This document shows positions 51,126-62,294 of a stretch of 64,000 nucleotides of DNA, one piece after another (the first letter of the stretch is position 1; each line of letters starts with the position of its first letter). The position numbers were made by a program, and so were the translations under genes. Source of the DNA: Callorhinus ursinus (taxonomy: Eukaryota > Chordata > Mammalia > Carnivora > Otariidae); the NCBI RefSeq assembly GCF_003265705.1, contig NW_020312859.1:1358901-1422900 (forward strand), given 5' to 3'. Under the pieces are notes generated by a model that saw only the letters and a program-made list of their open reading frames with translations, was not told where the DNA came from and ran no database searches.

Positions 51126-53799
51126 GCGCGTGGAGGCATAGGAAGAGAGTGTACACGACACAGAAAAGGCCCCCTGAGATAGATGATGTCTATATCCACC
51201 CGGATACACACAGTTTCGTGTTTAGTTAGGGAGACGATGTGTACATCTTTCCAGGAGTTCTACTTATGTGTCAACACGCAGGCAGACGGACAGTGACACC
51301 TCAAGATGGAGGACACCCAAACACAGCCACACACAGATCTCAGCCCGTCCTCAGGGAACATCCACCCAGGGTGGCTGAGGTGTGACACCGACACGCGATG
51401 ACAATGAGGCGGTGTTCGGGCAGAGAGACACGGGAGCAGGGGTACACACACATGCGCACAAAACACAGGACCCCTCGCCGGCCCTCTGCATGTCCCCATG
51501 GAGACCCACGGTCCCTGCCAGTGGAGCCCAGATATGGCGCCATTCCCTCACCCTCCAGGGTGATTTCCCAGGAGAGGGGGGGCCGACCCCCCCACCCCCA
51601 GCCATCAACCTGCTGTTTGTCACTCCATCCTGGCCGGTGCGCTGACATTCATAGCCCAGCACTGAGATGATCACATTTAGCTGTAATGTACCACAGATTG
51701 CACTGACATTTGGAAAATATCCCACCTCGGGACCCATTCAACTTCAAACTTTTTTCCTGGAAAAGGAGAGAAATGGCAGAGAGGGGGCAGCGAGGGCCTG
51801 CAATGTTCTGAAAAGGAGCTGCTTCCCAGCCCAGACCCCAGAAGCTGAGCCTCTCAGCCTCTCCTCCCACAGACCCAGGGGCACTGGCTGCCCCATGGGC
51901 ATCTACCTGGGGACAGAGGGATGGAGAGGAGGAATGGGGGTTCCGAAGACAGAGACACAGTTCCAGACCACACAGCAGGTCTTCACGGATGATCCACTGG
52001 GAGTCTGTCCATCAGGTCTGGGGCCTGGGGCCTGTATCAGTCGAGCACCTACTAAGTGCCGGGCTTTGTTCTAAACATGTTACATACATGACCTCATTGG
52101 GGATCGGAAAACCTCATGAGGTAGGAACTGCTGTCGGGTCCTTTAAATGAAGGGGGACCTAAAACTCAGAGAGCTGAAGTAACTTGCTCAAGGTCACACA
52201 GCCAGGAAAAGCTGGAGCCGATATCTGAACTCCATACCTGCCCTTTTTCTGCCCGCACAGAGTGAAGACATCAGGTGCACAGCGGAGTCGGGCAGATGTT
52301 GAATCCTACCCTGGAGCCTTTCCCCTTTTCCTCCTTCCAGTCTTCTCCGCTGCCTCTCTCTGGCTCCCTTACTCTCCTCTCATCTCCACCACCCCCTCCA
52401 CCTCTCTGAGCAAAACCAGTGTCACCAGCATGATGGCACCGTCTGGAAAGGCTTCCTGGAAGGGAGGGGGAGGACGAGGGCCTGAGCTGCGCCTGGAAAC
52501 TCGGGTGTGCATGGGTAGGACTGACGTCTGCAGAATTGATGTGCTACCCTCACAGAAAAGCCGCTGGAAACAGAATGTTTGGACCCTCCTTATGTGACAG
52601 CAGCAGAGCAGGGCTTGAATGACGGAGACTTACCTGGGGTGGCCCGGGCCTCTCTGAGGTTATGCCCAGATGGGGGGTCTGGGCAATGGGGCTGTCCGGG
52701 TAAACGAATGGCAGCCAGAGATGTGCCTACCTTTTCCCCAAACAGGAGCCCACAGAGGACCCCGCTTAACTGAACTGGGTAGTAATGGTGGAAATGCACA
52801 CAGCGTGGTGGAAAAAAGACATTTCAAAGGCAGAGTGAAAATGACATAGTCCCAGGTAGCCCAAAAAGAATAGAAGAGGCGGGAAGATTGTCTGGTTCTC
52901 TGATGAGCTGATTAATCTCCTTAAATAACTTACAGTCCAACTTCCCAAAAGGCAAAAGAAAGTTAGGTTAATCTACTCTAAATGATTCCTGAGCTTTCTC
53001 AGGGGTGGTAATCAATACACACACACTCTCTCTCTTTATAAGTAATTCTCAGTAATTGCAAGAAAGAGGGTTTTTCTGTGGAAAATGACATTCTAGCCAC
53101 AGAGAGAATCCCAGGCAAGGGGATCAATTGGCTTCCAGCTGGGGAGCCAGCCCTGCCAGTGGGGGGACGCAGTGGGATGACCACCATCACATCACATGGT
53201 GGACCACAGGGTCATCCCAAGGTCTGTCTTCCTGCAGAAGCTGTCATTGACTGGGGAAAGGGAGACCAAATGGGGAAGGTGAACTGAGATCTGCAGCAGA
53301 AACAAAGACTGATCCCTCACAGTGCCCATCGCTAATGTCATCAAGAGCACCACTAGTGCTCAGCACCAGTGCCCATCCCTTGTACGATAAAAGCACCATC
53401 AATGGCCATTACCAATGTCCTTGGGAGCACAACAATGCCTAGCACCAATCCCCTGAGGACACTGTCAGTGACTTTGGGACACCACCAAGGTTCACCAGTG
53501 CCCTGCAAACCCATCATCTATATTTTCAGGAGTATCCATCAGTGTCCATCTCCGAAGCCCTGGGCAGGCAACCTCACTGATACCCCCAAGCATGGGGACT
53601 GTGTCCTTGGTAGTCATCTCTGTATCTCCATTAGCCACAGTGCCTGGCACATAATAGGAACTCAATAAATATCCTTTGAATAGATGAATAAGTGAGTGAA
53701 TGGGAAGGACAGGAACTTCTTTGCCCTGTTGGCCACCCTACTACATTATCCTCAGAAACTTACTCAGTGCCTAGCCAAGGAGAATGCTCCATAACTGCC
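51126..53799. other. Intergenic: mostly unique or decayed sequence, no gene seen
   Basis: It contains CACACAG-rich sequence to about 51330, a repeat-free AT-containing block at about 51655-51765, a reverse MIR (about 52030-52230), a short CT tract near 53023-53036, a loosely repetitive stretch at 53310-53560 (CACCA-rich, CAGTGCCCATC-like words recurring) and an L2 3' end (about 53600-53700, TGCCTGGCACATAATAGGAA). Confidence 0.65.
52030..52230 (-). repeat. MIR SINE, reverse orientation
   Basis: CGAGCACCTACTAAGTGCCG, GGCTTTGTTCTAAACATGTT, CATGAGGTAGGAACTGCTG and AACTTGCTCAAGGTCACACA occur in reverse MIR order. Confidence 0.88.
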
Positions 53800-54131
53800 C
53801 GCTGGATGGACAAGCTGGTGGATGGATGGATGGTGGATGAATGGTGAATGGATGGTGGGTGGATGGGTGGACAGAGGATGGAATGTGGATGGATGGATGG
53901 ATGGATGGATGGATGGATGGATGGATGGTGGATGGTAGGCGGATGCTGAGTGGGTGGATGGTAGTGGATAGATGGCTGGATGGGTGGATAGTGGGTGGAT
54001 GGTGAATGGGTGGATGGATGGATGGGTGGATGGATGGAAGGCAGGAAAGATTGGATGGACAGATGGATGGACAGACGGATGGATGGATGGATGGATGGAT
54101 GGATGGATGGATGGATGGATGGGTGGAAGAA
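53800..54131. repeat. (GGAT)n microsatellite, long
   Basis: GGATGGATGGATGGATGG arrays at about 53887-53930 and 54076-54124 are joined by variant units (GGTGGAT, GGGTGGAT, GGCAGG). It follows about 100 bases after an L2 3' end. Minus-strand frames through it are Ile-His-Pro-Ser repeats and not genes. Confidence 0.97.
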
Positions 54132-54689
54132 AGGATGACCTTTGGAGCAAAGTCAGTGCCATCTGTAATTCCAGGCAATCAGCCCCCAAGACCAGAGTTC
54201 AATATGCAGTAATCCTGAAACAGAAGACAAGCCCGCCTACTGCCCCACCCCTAGTGGTTCTGGGACCCCATGTGAGTCTGATGGCTTCACCTGATTCTCT
54301 CCTTTGCAGTGGGGATGGGCGTGGGGATGGAGATGGGGAGAGGCAGGGAGGGTCTCTCACCTCCCCACCCTACTCTCCCTGCTCCCACTCTCCAATTTTG
54401 AATACCATTTTCTAGAATGTCCCCAGGTACTGGAAGGAAAGCTCATTACCTGTGATCTGCCCACAATAACGTCAGTAGCTTCCTGCAGGCTGGGGAACCA
54501 GTTGCCATCAACTCTGGCTGGCAGTGGGGTGGGCAGGTAGGCTGAGGTGGGGGTACACAAGCTCTCATCATCAGCCCAGCCTCTCTGCAGATGCCAGCGT
54601 TGCGCAGATCCAGCCATGACCCCTAGCAGAGCTGACAGCCCAGTACCTCCCAGAGGGCCACCCCGGGATGGGGAAGACTCAGTCCACCT

Positions 54690-54905
54690 ACCACGTATTC
54701 CACACCCACTGCATGCCACCCACTGCCCGGCACCACCTAATCCAGACCCTCAGGGCAACCCTAGGAGTCAGGCCCCATCACTAAGGAGCCCCACTTCACA
54801 GTTGAGGAAACGAGCTCAGAGAGGTGAAGGAAGTTGCCTAAGGTCACACAGCAAGGATGTGGCAGAGTCAGCACGTGAACCCAAACCGATCTGACTCCAG
54901 AGCCT
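54690..54905 (-). repeat. MIR SINE, reverse orientation
   Basis: CACTTCACAGTTGAGGAAAC, AAGTTGCCTAAGGTCACACA and CCGATCTGACTCCAGAGCCT mark the core and tRNA-like head of a reverse MIR. Confidence 0.8.
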
Positions 54906-55034
54906 GGCTCCTGTGGATGGCGGTTGGCAGCCCCTGAAGCCAGGTCACCCAATGCCACCAAGGTCATTGCCACACAGCAGCTTGGGATGAGAGCACTCTC
55001 ATTGCAGATGGGGTTGACCACATGGCAACAGAGA

Positions 55035-55039
<5 letters not shown>

Positions 55040-55084
<45 letters not shown>
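55040..55084. repeat. (TC)n microsatellite
   Basis: About 22 uninterrupted TC units end in TCTCGGCAAC. No SINE head is recognisable next to it. Confidence 0.97.
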
Positions 55085-55086
<2 letters not shown>

Positions 55087-56112
55087 CAACATCTAACCTC
55101 TGATCTCTGTCAGTCACCTGGCTGTCTCCAAGATCCGAGCCCCATGGGATCTGTATCTCAGGTCAGAAGGCAGGGCTGATGGAACCTGGCAGGGGAGTCT
55201 GCTAGCCCATAGCACACCTTCCCATGAATTAGAAAAAGTGGCCCCCCTTCGTCCAGGGGGAATGCCTGGCAACCTTGTGCAGTGGCCAGGCTGCACCTCC
55301 ATGCACAGCAGCCCTACCTTTGCTTTGAAATGAGATCTGCTGTTAAATCACAGAACCTTGGAACTCCGACTCTAGAAATATTATTGAATCGATCCAGGTT
55401 TTCCCCATTTCAGCCATTCAAATACCATATTCATGATTTCTGCCATATCCAAGTAGCACCTGGATTACTATTTACTGAATCTTATTCTTCCAACGACCCC
55501 CTTTTTATACTTAATTTTATTTGGGAAGCAAAACATTCATCAATACATTAAATGGAAAAACAGTAACAGAGGACATAGACGGAGACGTAAAAACAAATAC
55601 ACTCAGATAAAACGCTGTTATCACTACCTGTTCTGATAATGCTGTCAGCAGAAGTCTTCAGTCTGCCTCACGCCCTCTTTATAACAAAGGGAGGTTACCG
55701 AGAATTAGCGAGGTGTGCAGACACGTCAGCACCGGGCCCATCCTTTCTCTGACCCAGTCGGAGAAGAAGGAACGAGAGCTGAGAAGGAGCCCCCCGTCTC
55801 CCGCCAGGTGGTAGTTCAGTGTTATTTAATGCTGTTGTGGGTCTTGGGGCCATGCAAGTCACCCTCGTGGAAGCACTAGGCTTGATGCTGTCAGGGTTCC
55901 CCGAGGCTGACCTGCCTGGCCACCGCCATGGCCCAACGCAAGAGCTGAGGAGAGTTCTCGCTCACCTTGATTCTTTCACTATTGGCTGTGTGTCTTTGGG
56001 TGAATCCCTGCCCCACTCTGTGCCTCAGTTGGACCAAATATCCTCTACGGATGCTTTCAGCTCTGATAGTCTAAAATTCTGAGACCTAAAAGGGGATGAT
56101 AATATTGTCTAG

Positions 56113-56327
56113 GATGAGGGTTGGCTAACTTTTCTTGTAAAGGGCCAGATCAGATAGTAAACATTTTCCACTTTAGGAGCCAGGCCGTATCTGACAACCA
56201 CTCATCTGTGCCGCTGTAGTGTGAACGCAGCCACAGACGATGCGGGTGGGCATGGCTGTGTTCCAGTAGACCTTGCTTGACAAGGACAGACAGGGACCAG
56301 CCACAGGTGGTAGTTTGCGAAACCCTA
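56113..56327 (+). mobile_element. MER20 (hAT-Charlie DNA transposon)
   Basis: GAGGGTTGGCTAACTTTTCT, TGTAAAGGGCCAGATCAGAT, GGGCATGGCTGTGTTCCAGT and GTGGTAGTTTGCGAAACCCT follow the MER20 order nearly end to end. MER20 copies are known in mammals to be reused as regulatory DNA in some tissues, but nothing here shows that. Confidence 0.9.
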
Positions 56328-58552
56328 GTATAGATCTGGAAGGACAGAGGAGGCCCCAGGATCAGGGGCAATCGGTCAGGGTCAAGGTCTGCGGTGGGTC
56401 GGGTGTAGGCCCCCTGTGAGGCCCCAGCCTCCCCTCCAGGAAGGCCCACCACGTGCGTCCCAGGCAGCCGTGACCCCGCTTCTCCTCTTCCCTTCCAAAA
56501 CCTACTATTCATAGGAAAAGTTCGAAGTCATTCTTCGAGGTGAAATCGTGGACCCCCTCAGAGCTGACGGGGAGTAGCCAAGACACACACAAATTTCTGG
56601 ACACTGCCCAGTTTGGACCTGAAATCTCACTCCCCTTCCTCACTTGTCATGAAGACAAGTGTCTTTACCCTCTGGACCTGGTTTTTTCCAACTACAAAAA
56701 AGAAAAGAGAGGACTGATACATACCCATCCTCATAAAGTTAATTGCAACAGGGGAAAAATTAATCTTTACAAAGCACTCAGCCCACGCTAAGCCCTCCAC
56801 ACCTTACCTGTTATTATTATGAATAACAATACCGAAAACCCAGGGTGGCCCAGCTCCCACCATACAGCCCCGCCCTCGGTCCAGCAGGGCTTGCCCGCCG
56901 CACGTCTGCTGCACAAATCACGGCCATCGATTTCTTGGAAGGCAGCTTTAGGGGTTTTGTGATTTTTTTTTTTTTTTTTTTTAGTTTGATTTTAAATCCT
57001 GGTTTATTCTTAGTGCCTTAAAAGAGGAAGTGGAGATTTGGAGGCAGGCTGGATCTTTCTTGAAGCTTGATTTTCCTGCTCTTCCACCCCTTCATCCCCA
57101 CCCTCCCAAGCCCTAAACCCAGCCCACCTCTGCTACTCCCTTTACTTGTCTCTTCCCCCAAAGGGGGAGGCATGAGGACCTCTGCCCCACCCTGGCATGG
57201 GAGGAAGGGATGGGGTCAAAGATAGTGACTTGGAGCCCAGGCACTGTCCCCTGTCCTCCTGGTGACTACCCCCACCCAAGCCCCAGTCAGCATCTTTCTG
57301 GGCCTCCCCTTGCCATCCACTCCCAGCCTTGGGCCGGCACAGGCTCAAGAGCCCCCTAACACTCTGCCGCTTCCTAGTTGTGTGGCCTTGGACATATCAT
57401 TAAAACTCTCAGGGCCTCTGTTTCTTCTTCTGCAAAATGGGTACAAAGGTGGCACCTCCCAGCACTATGGGAGGAGGTCATCGGGTGGTGGGGCCTTCGC
57501 GAGTCCTCCGGTGTATGCGGGGGGGTGGTCTCAGTGATCATTGCCGGACCAGGACAGGGTCTGGCTGCCTCCCGGGGGCCGCTGGGTTCAGGTGGAATCA
57601 GGCAGAGAGGTCTCCCCAGCTGAGTGTTTCAAGCTCAGGCTCTGGAAATGTTTCAGCGGCTGCTCTGCTACGACCCAGCTGGGGCCCACTGACAGCATCT
57701 TAATTTCAGCCCCAGCTCTTTTCCAGATGGGCTGTAATTAGGACTAATGGGCAGCTCTCCCCTCTGGCTGCAGGTGCCTCCTCCTCTAGAAAGCGAGCCA
57801 CTGAGCAGGGTCATTGGGCTGATGCCCCAGGCCCCTTGGCCAGTCAGTCCCCTGGGCTAGACATTGCTCTCCACATCACTTGGCAAGGGTGAGCCTGACA
57901 AATAGGAGGCAGGGGAAGGGGCGATGTTCATCCAGGCGGGCAGGCACCCCTTCAGTGACCAGGTACCCACTGCCTCCTTTATGCCGGGCCTGTGTGAGGC
58001 CCTGAGGACATGCAGATAGGCTGAACCAGAAGCCAGATATTCCTGGGCTCGAAGCTTAATTTAATCTCATTTTGGCTGTGTGACCTTGGGCACGGTTACC
58101 TAACCTCGCCGTACCCAGGTCTCCACGTGTATTATAAAACAGTCCCTACCTCCCAGGGACGCCGTAAAGGATGAGATGAGATGGGACGGGCTGAGCACAG
58201 AGGCCAGCACCACAGCCTCGAGGCTGGCCGATGTCAGAGGAAGCATAGAGGGCCTTGAGTGCCGTCTTGAGAAGCCAGAACTTCAGGACCAGAGAGCAAT
58301 GAACAGTGACTATTACTCTTACCATGTTTACTTCTGTTCAGTGTTTACTAAGCATCTCCAGAGGGCTGAGACTGTGGTAACAGCTACTCTTACGCAGCGT
58401 TTACTGTACACCAGGCGCTGTCCTAGGTCCTAACTCATGTAACCTGTGCAACAACCCGGCAAGAGGGCTGTGATTATTAGCCCCATTTTACAGATATAGA
58501 AACTGAGACACAGGTCACGTAACTTGCCCCTGATCACCCAGTCAGTACGGAG

Positions 58553-58962
58553 TCACCTACTGCTATATGACAAATTAGATCAAAACACAGCAGCTTAGCA
58601 CAATCAACATTTATTATCTCAGTTTCTGTAGGTCAGGAATCCAGACACCATTAAGCTGGATGCCTCAGGCCTCCTGGCTCTTGGCCAGAGGCGTCAGCTC
58701 CCTGGCATGTGGGCCTCCCCATAGCACAGTCCACAACATGGCAGCCGGCTTCCCTCAAGCAGGAGAGAGTGTCCAAGATGGAAGCCTCCAGCTGTTTATA
58801 ACCCACTCTCAGAAGTGATATCCCATCATTCTTGCTGTTTTGATTTATTCAAAGCCAGTCAACTAGGTCCAACCCTCACTCAACAAAAAGGTACCACACA
58901 AAGGCAGGGATGCCAGATGCCGCCACCCCATCGGGGGCCATCTTAGTGGGTATCCAGCACAA
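58553..58962 (-). mobile_element. MLT1-like MaLR LTR, near full length, reverse orientation
   Basis: It starts CACCTACTGCTATATGACAA, then CAACATTTATTATCTCAGTT, GTAGGTCAGGAATCCAGACA, CCACAACATGGCAGCCGGCT, CCAAGATGGAAGCCTCCAGC and GAAGTGATATCCCATCATTC. It ends GGGGGCCATCTTAGTGGGTA. This is the reverse of a complete MaLR LTR. It is non-coding. Confidence 0.8.
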
Positions 58963-59579
58963 CCAGTAAATAGGGGAGCTGGGGTATGAATCCAGGGAGG
59001 CTGGCTCCAGAATCCATGTTCTTAATCCAGAATCTGATGGATATCCCAGCTCCACGATTGTTAGATGATTGAATGATGAGAAATTAGACACGATCCCCAC
59101 CCTCCTGAAGCTCTCCATCTAGAGAAAAGCAGAAAAGTAAGAGAGTGAGATGCAAGTGCATTCATGGAGGAAGGCAAAGCAGATTAAGCAGGAAGCCTGC
59201 CTGGAGGATGTGATGCCCAATCTGAGAAACAAAAGACAAGGTGGAGTTGGCCAAGCAAAGAGAAATATGGGAGAGAATTCGGCAGCTAGAACAATCTGTG
59301 CCAAGGCTCCTGGGGAAGACTGGTGCTTTGTGTGAAGGCCAGCATGTGTGTGTGGGAGGAAGAGAGCCAGGGTGGACAGAGAAGGAGCAGGAGAGGTAAA
59401 CAGGCCAGGTTGCAAAGGGGCAGGTAAAGGAAAGTGGATATTATTCCAAATAACTAGGGAGCCATGGAAGCTTGTCCACAGTAAGATGTGTGTTTTTAAA
59501 AGATTATCCTGAATGGTGTGGACAATGGGAGAGGGTGGCTGGGGACAGAGAGGGGGAGTGAGGAGGCTCTTCCTTCCTT

Positions 59580-60010
59580 TATTCCTTCATTCAGGCAATG
59601 TATATTTAGCAAGGCCAGCTATGTACTGTTCTAGGCTCCGGAGATACAGCAATAAGTAACACAAGGCTATTCTGTCTTGGAAGTCACATTCTGGCGGGAG
59701 GAAAAAAATTAAACTTACAAAACTAATAAATAAAAAGGGAAATTACCAAAGTGATAGATGCCATGAAAGAAAGAAGTGAGTAGCATTAGCCACATTGACT
59801 TCAAACCTGAATGACAAGAAAGAGCTGGCTGTGGGAACACAGCATTCCAGGCAGAGAAACAGCCAGTGCAAAGGTCCTGGGGTGGAGCGGGTTTGGTTGG
59901 AGGCCAGTACAGCTGAGGCCTAGCAGCCAAGAGGGAGAAGAAGTAGATGGAAGCCAGAACAAGAAAGGATGGTGCCAGAGGCCGAGCCCTGGCGGCAGGG
60001 ATGAGCGATG
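59580..60010 (-). repeat. L2 LINE, reverse orientation
   Basis: TCCTTCATTCAGGCAATGTA, TACTGTTCTAGGCTCCGGAG, GGAACACAGCATTCCAGGCA and CAGTGCAAAGGTCCTGGGGT follow the reverse L2 order. Confidence 0.75.
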
Positions 60011-60235
60011 GGAACCCTGAGGATCAGTATAAAGAAGGCAAAATCCACCGGCCATGGGTAAGCAAATCGGAGTAACAATGCTGGGCAGGCCCCATGGAGC
60101 AGGGGAGCCCTAGCAAGCGAGGGAGAGGCTGGCCCAGCCCTGATCCACTTTGCGAACAGGCTTCCTCCGCATGGCCCCGACCACAGATGAACTGTCATCC
60201 CCATGGCAGACCCAGGCGAAGGCAGCCGGTTAGGC

Positions 60236-60630
60236 AGCATTTGCATATTTGTTTAATAAAAAGTTATGGATGTACAAAGACGGATAATTAATTACCCAGC
60301 ATATTTTCCCTCCGCTCCCTCCCCTCCTTCCCACATTGCCACCATGGCCCCAATTGCCTTCCTCTCCTTCTGGCTGAGTCAGCAGAATCCTTGCCTCTTC
60401 TGTGGGGGGGGTTGGTTTACAGACCCAATAAATATGTACTTATTAAGTGTGCACTGCGGCCAGTCAGGCCCTGCACAAGCAGCAGTCCCAGACCGTTCTG
60501 CCTGAAGTATTTATGCCGGTACCTAGGGCCACTTTAGCTATTTATTTTCACAAAGAAATTAAATTAGATAGTTTGATAGCTTTCAGTGTAATTATGAAAG
60601 AAATTTACATGAGATGTTTATGAGGAGGGG
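60236..60630. promoter_or_regulatory. Candidate enhancer: octamer, TAAT cluster and MARE-like site
   Basis: No repeat is recognisable. Seen motifs are an exact octamer ATTTGCAT (60239-60246), TAATTAATTA (60285-60294), GGCTGAGTCAGCA (60372-60384), which differs from the MAF recognition element TGCTGAGTCAGCA at one base and contains an AP-1 core, and an AT-rich stretch at 60535-60615. Function is inferred only from motif clustering. Confidence 0.4.
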
Positions 60631-61025
60631 ATCATTAGGCATGCGAACCCCGGCGATATCCATTTGTTGGGACCCTCCCCCACTATTTCCTCCCCAGCCA
60701 AGGGGGTGGGGAAGTATCCCTCCCTGGGAGGGCTGTGACTTGGGGTGGTGGCTCAAATTGCTGGAACCTGAGCCCCAAGAGGGTGGGAGCTGTCTGTTTC
60801 AGCAGTGGGCTTGGAGCTCCGAGGGAATGGATGCCAGTTCCGCAAAGCCAGGGGGCTCCTCCTCTTGAAGACTCAGTTTCCTCATCTGTAACAATGCCTT
60901 GCTGTTCTGGGAATTAAATGAGATAATGCAAGCAAAATGCTCCCTAGCCAGAGCTGCTCTTTATTGGGTTCTTGCGTGTCAGGAACAACTCCGAGGACTG
61001 TCATTCATCCTCGTAACAATCATTT

Positions 61026-61235
61026 TAAGCAGATGTCAGCAGCACCTGGGTGGCTCAGTCAGCTGAGCGTCTGACTCTTAGTTTCGGCTGGGGTCATGAT
61101 CTCGGGGTTGTGGGATCAAGCCCTGTGTGGGGCTCTGGGCTCAGCACGGAGTCTGCTTGTCCCTCTCCCTCTGCTCCTCTCCCCCACTCACTCTCTCTCT
61201 CAAATAAATAAATAAAATTTGTAAGCAGATGTCAG
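61026..61235 (+). mobile_element. CAN-SINE with perfect 14-bp target duplication
   Basis: The SINE body (61040-61221) starts CAGCACCTGGGTGGCTCAGT, carries GGGATCAAGCCCTGTGTGGG and a CT-rich stretch, and ends AAATAAATAAATAAAATTTG. The direct repeat TAAGCAGATGTCAG is identical at 61026-61039 and 61222-61235, which proves insertion at this spot. Confidence 0.97.
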
Positions 61236-62045
61236 TACTTTAAGCTTATCCCCATCTGATGGATGGGAAAAGTGAGACCAGGCTAAATTAGTTACCCCAG
61301 CAGTTCAGGGCAGGGCCAGGTTTCAAACCGGGCAGCTGGACTGAGCCCACCCCTCGGGTCAGGAGCTATGCAGCCACGCTGGCTTTCTGTGAGTCAGGGG
61401 GCTAGGCTCTTCCCCTTGCATTTCAGAGTTAAAGACCTCCTGCCTTCACCCACGCCGGTGTGTAGCCAGGGAAACCCAGACCCAGAAAGGAAAAGAGTTG
61501 TGCCAGCGTCCCTCTGAGCGAGCCGCTGGGCTGGAACCCTCCTAGCATCTCTGCTTGCTCACCTCCCCATGGGCTAAGTAATTAGCCAGGCTGATTAGCA
61601 CTGATTGCAGCCCCTGCTCGGCAGGGCAGAGAGGGAGCCCTGCCTGGGGCCTGGGCCTGCAGGGTGGGGGAGTGCAGGGCACTAGGGGTGCCCTCTCATC
61701 CACCTGGTCCTTCTCTCATCAGCCCTGAAGGCAGCTGGCTCCTGGGGGCTACCATCTGAGCTGCAGAGGGACGGGCCAGAAACCCTGGGCCGGGAGACAC
61801 ACTCTTATGTCCAAAACTGGGAAACTGAGGCTGGTTTGAGGGGGCTCCATGGGCCAAAGCACCTGAATTCTAATTCTGGCCCTGCCACTTAAACTAGCCA
61901 TGAGGCAATTACTTGACCTTCCTGAGCCTCAGTTTCTTCATCCATAAAATGGGAAGATGATAATAATCCCTTCCTCTCTGGGCTGTCATGAGGACAAAAT
62001 AAGCTTCTGCAGGTGACACGCCTGATAGGACATGAGCACTCAAGA
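61236..62045. other. Intergenic between two SINEs: MIR relics
   Basis: Reverse MIR remnants lie at about 61240-61380, followed by GC-rich unique-looking sequence (61400-61800) and a forward MIR at about 61845-62045 (CCTCAGTTTCTTCATCCATA, ATGGGAAGATGATAATAATC). No gene is seen. Confidence 0.7.
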
Positions 62046-62294
62046 AACATCATTTTCATTATATATATTTCTTGTTTGTTTGTTTTTTAAGATTTTATTT
62101 ATTTGAGAGAGAGAGAGAGAGCATGAGAGGGCTGAGGAGCCAAGGGAGAGAGAGACAAGCAGACTCCATGCTGAGCGTGGAGCCCACCTCAGGGCTAGAT
62201 CCCACGACCCTGAGATCATGACCTGAGCTGAAATCAAGACTCAGATGCTTAACCGACTGAGTCACCCAGGCGCCCTCAACATCATTTTCATTAT
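62046..62294 (-). mobile_element. CAN-SINE, reverse, with perfect 17-bp target duplication
   Basis: The body (62063-62277) reads, on the plus strand, a TTTTTTAAGATTTTATTTAT tail, GAGAGAGAGAGAGAG, AAGCAGACTCCATGCTGAGC, CTGAGATCATGACCTGAGCT and GAGTCACCCAGGCGCCC. The direct repeat AACATCATTTTCATTAT is identical at 62046-62062 and 62278-62294. Confidence 0.97.

Larger units (their letters stand above)
54132..61025. other. Intergenic: repeats and candidate regulatory blocks, no gene seen
   Basis: It holds a reverse MIR (about 54690-54905), a TC tract (55040-55084), an AT-rich stretch of unclear origin (about 55320-55640), MER20 (56113-56327), a T run (56967-56984), a repeat-free block (about 57640-57770), forward MIR (about 58010-58180), reverse MIR (about 58370-58560), MLT1-like LTR (58553-58962), reverse L2 (about 59100-59560 and 59580-60010), a candidate regulatory block (60236-60630) and a MIR piece (about 60860-60960). 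Confidence 0.7.

Noticed and set aside
53764..54189. Repetitive Ile-His-Pro-Ser protein frames, or a CRISPR-like array
   Set aside because: It is a (GGAT)n microsatellite in a mammalian genome. There are no spacers of even length and no CRISPR context.
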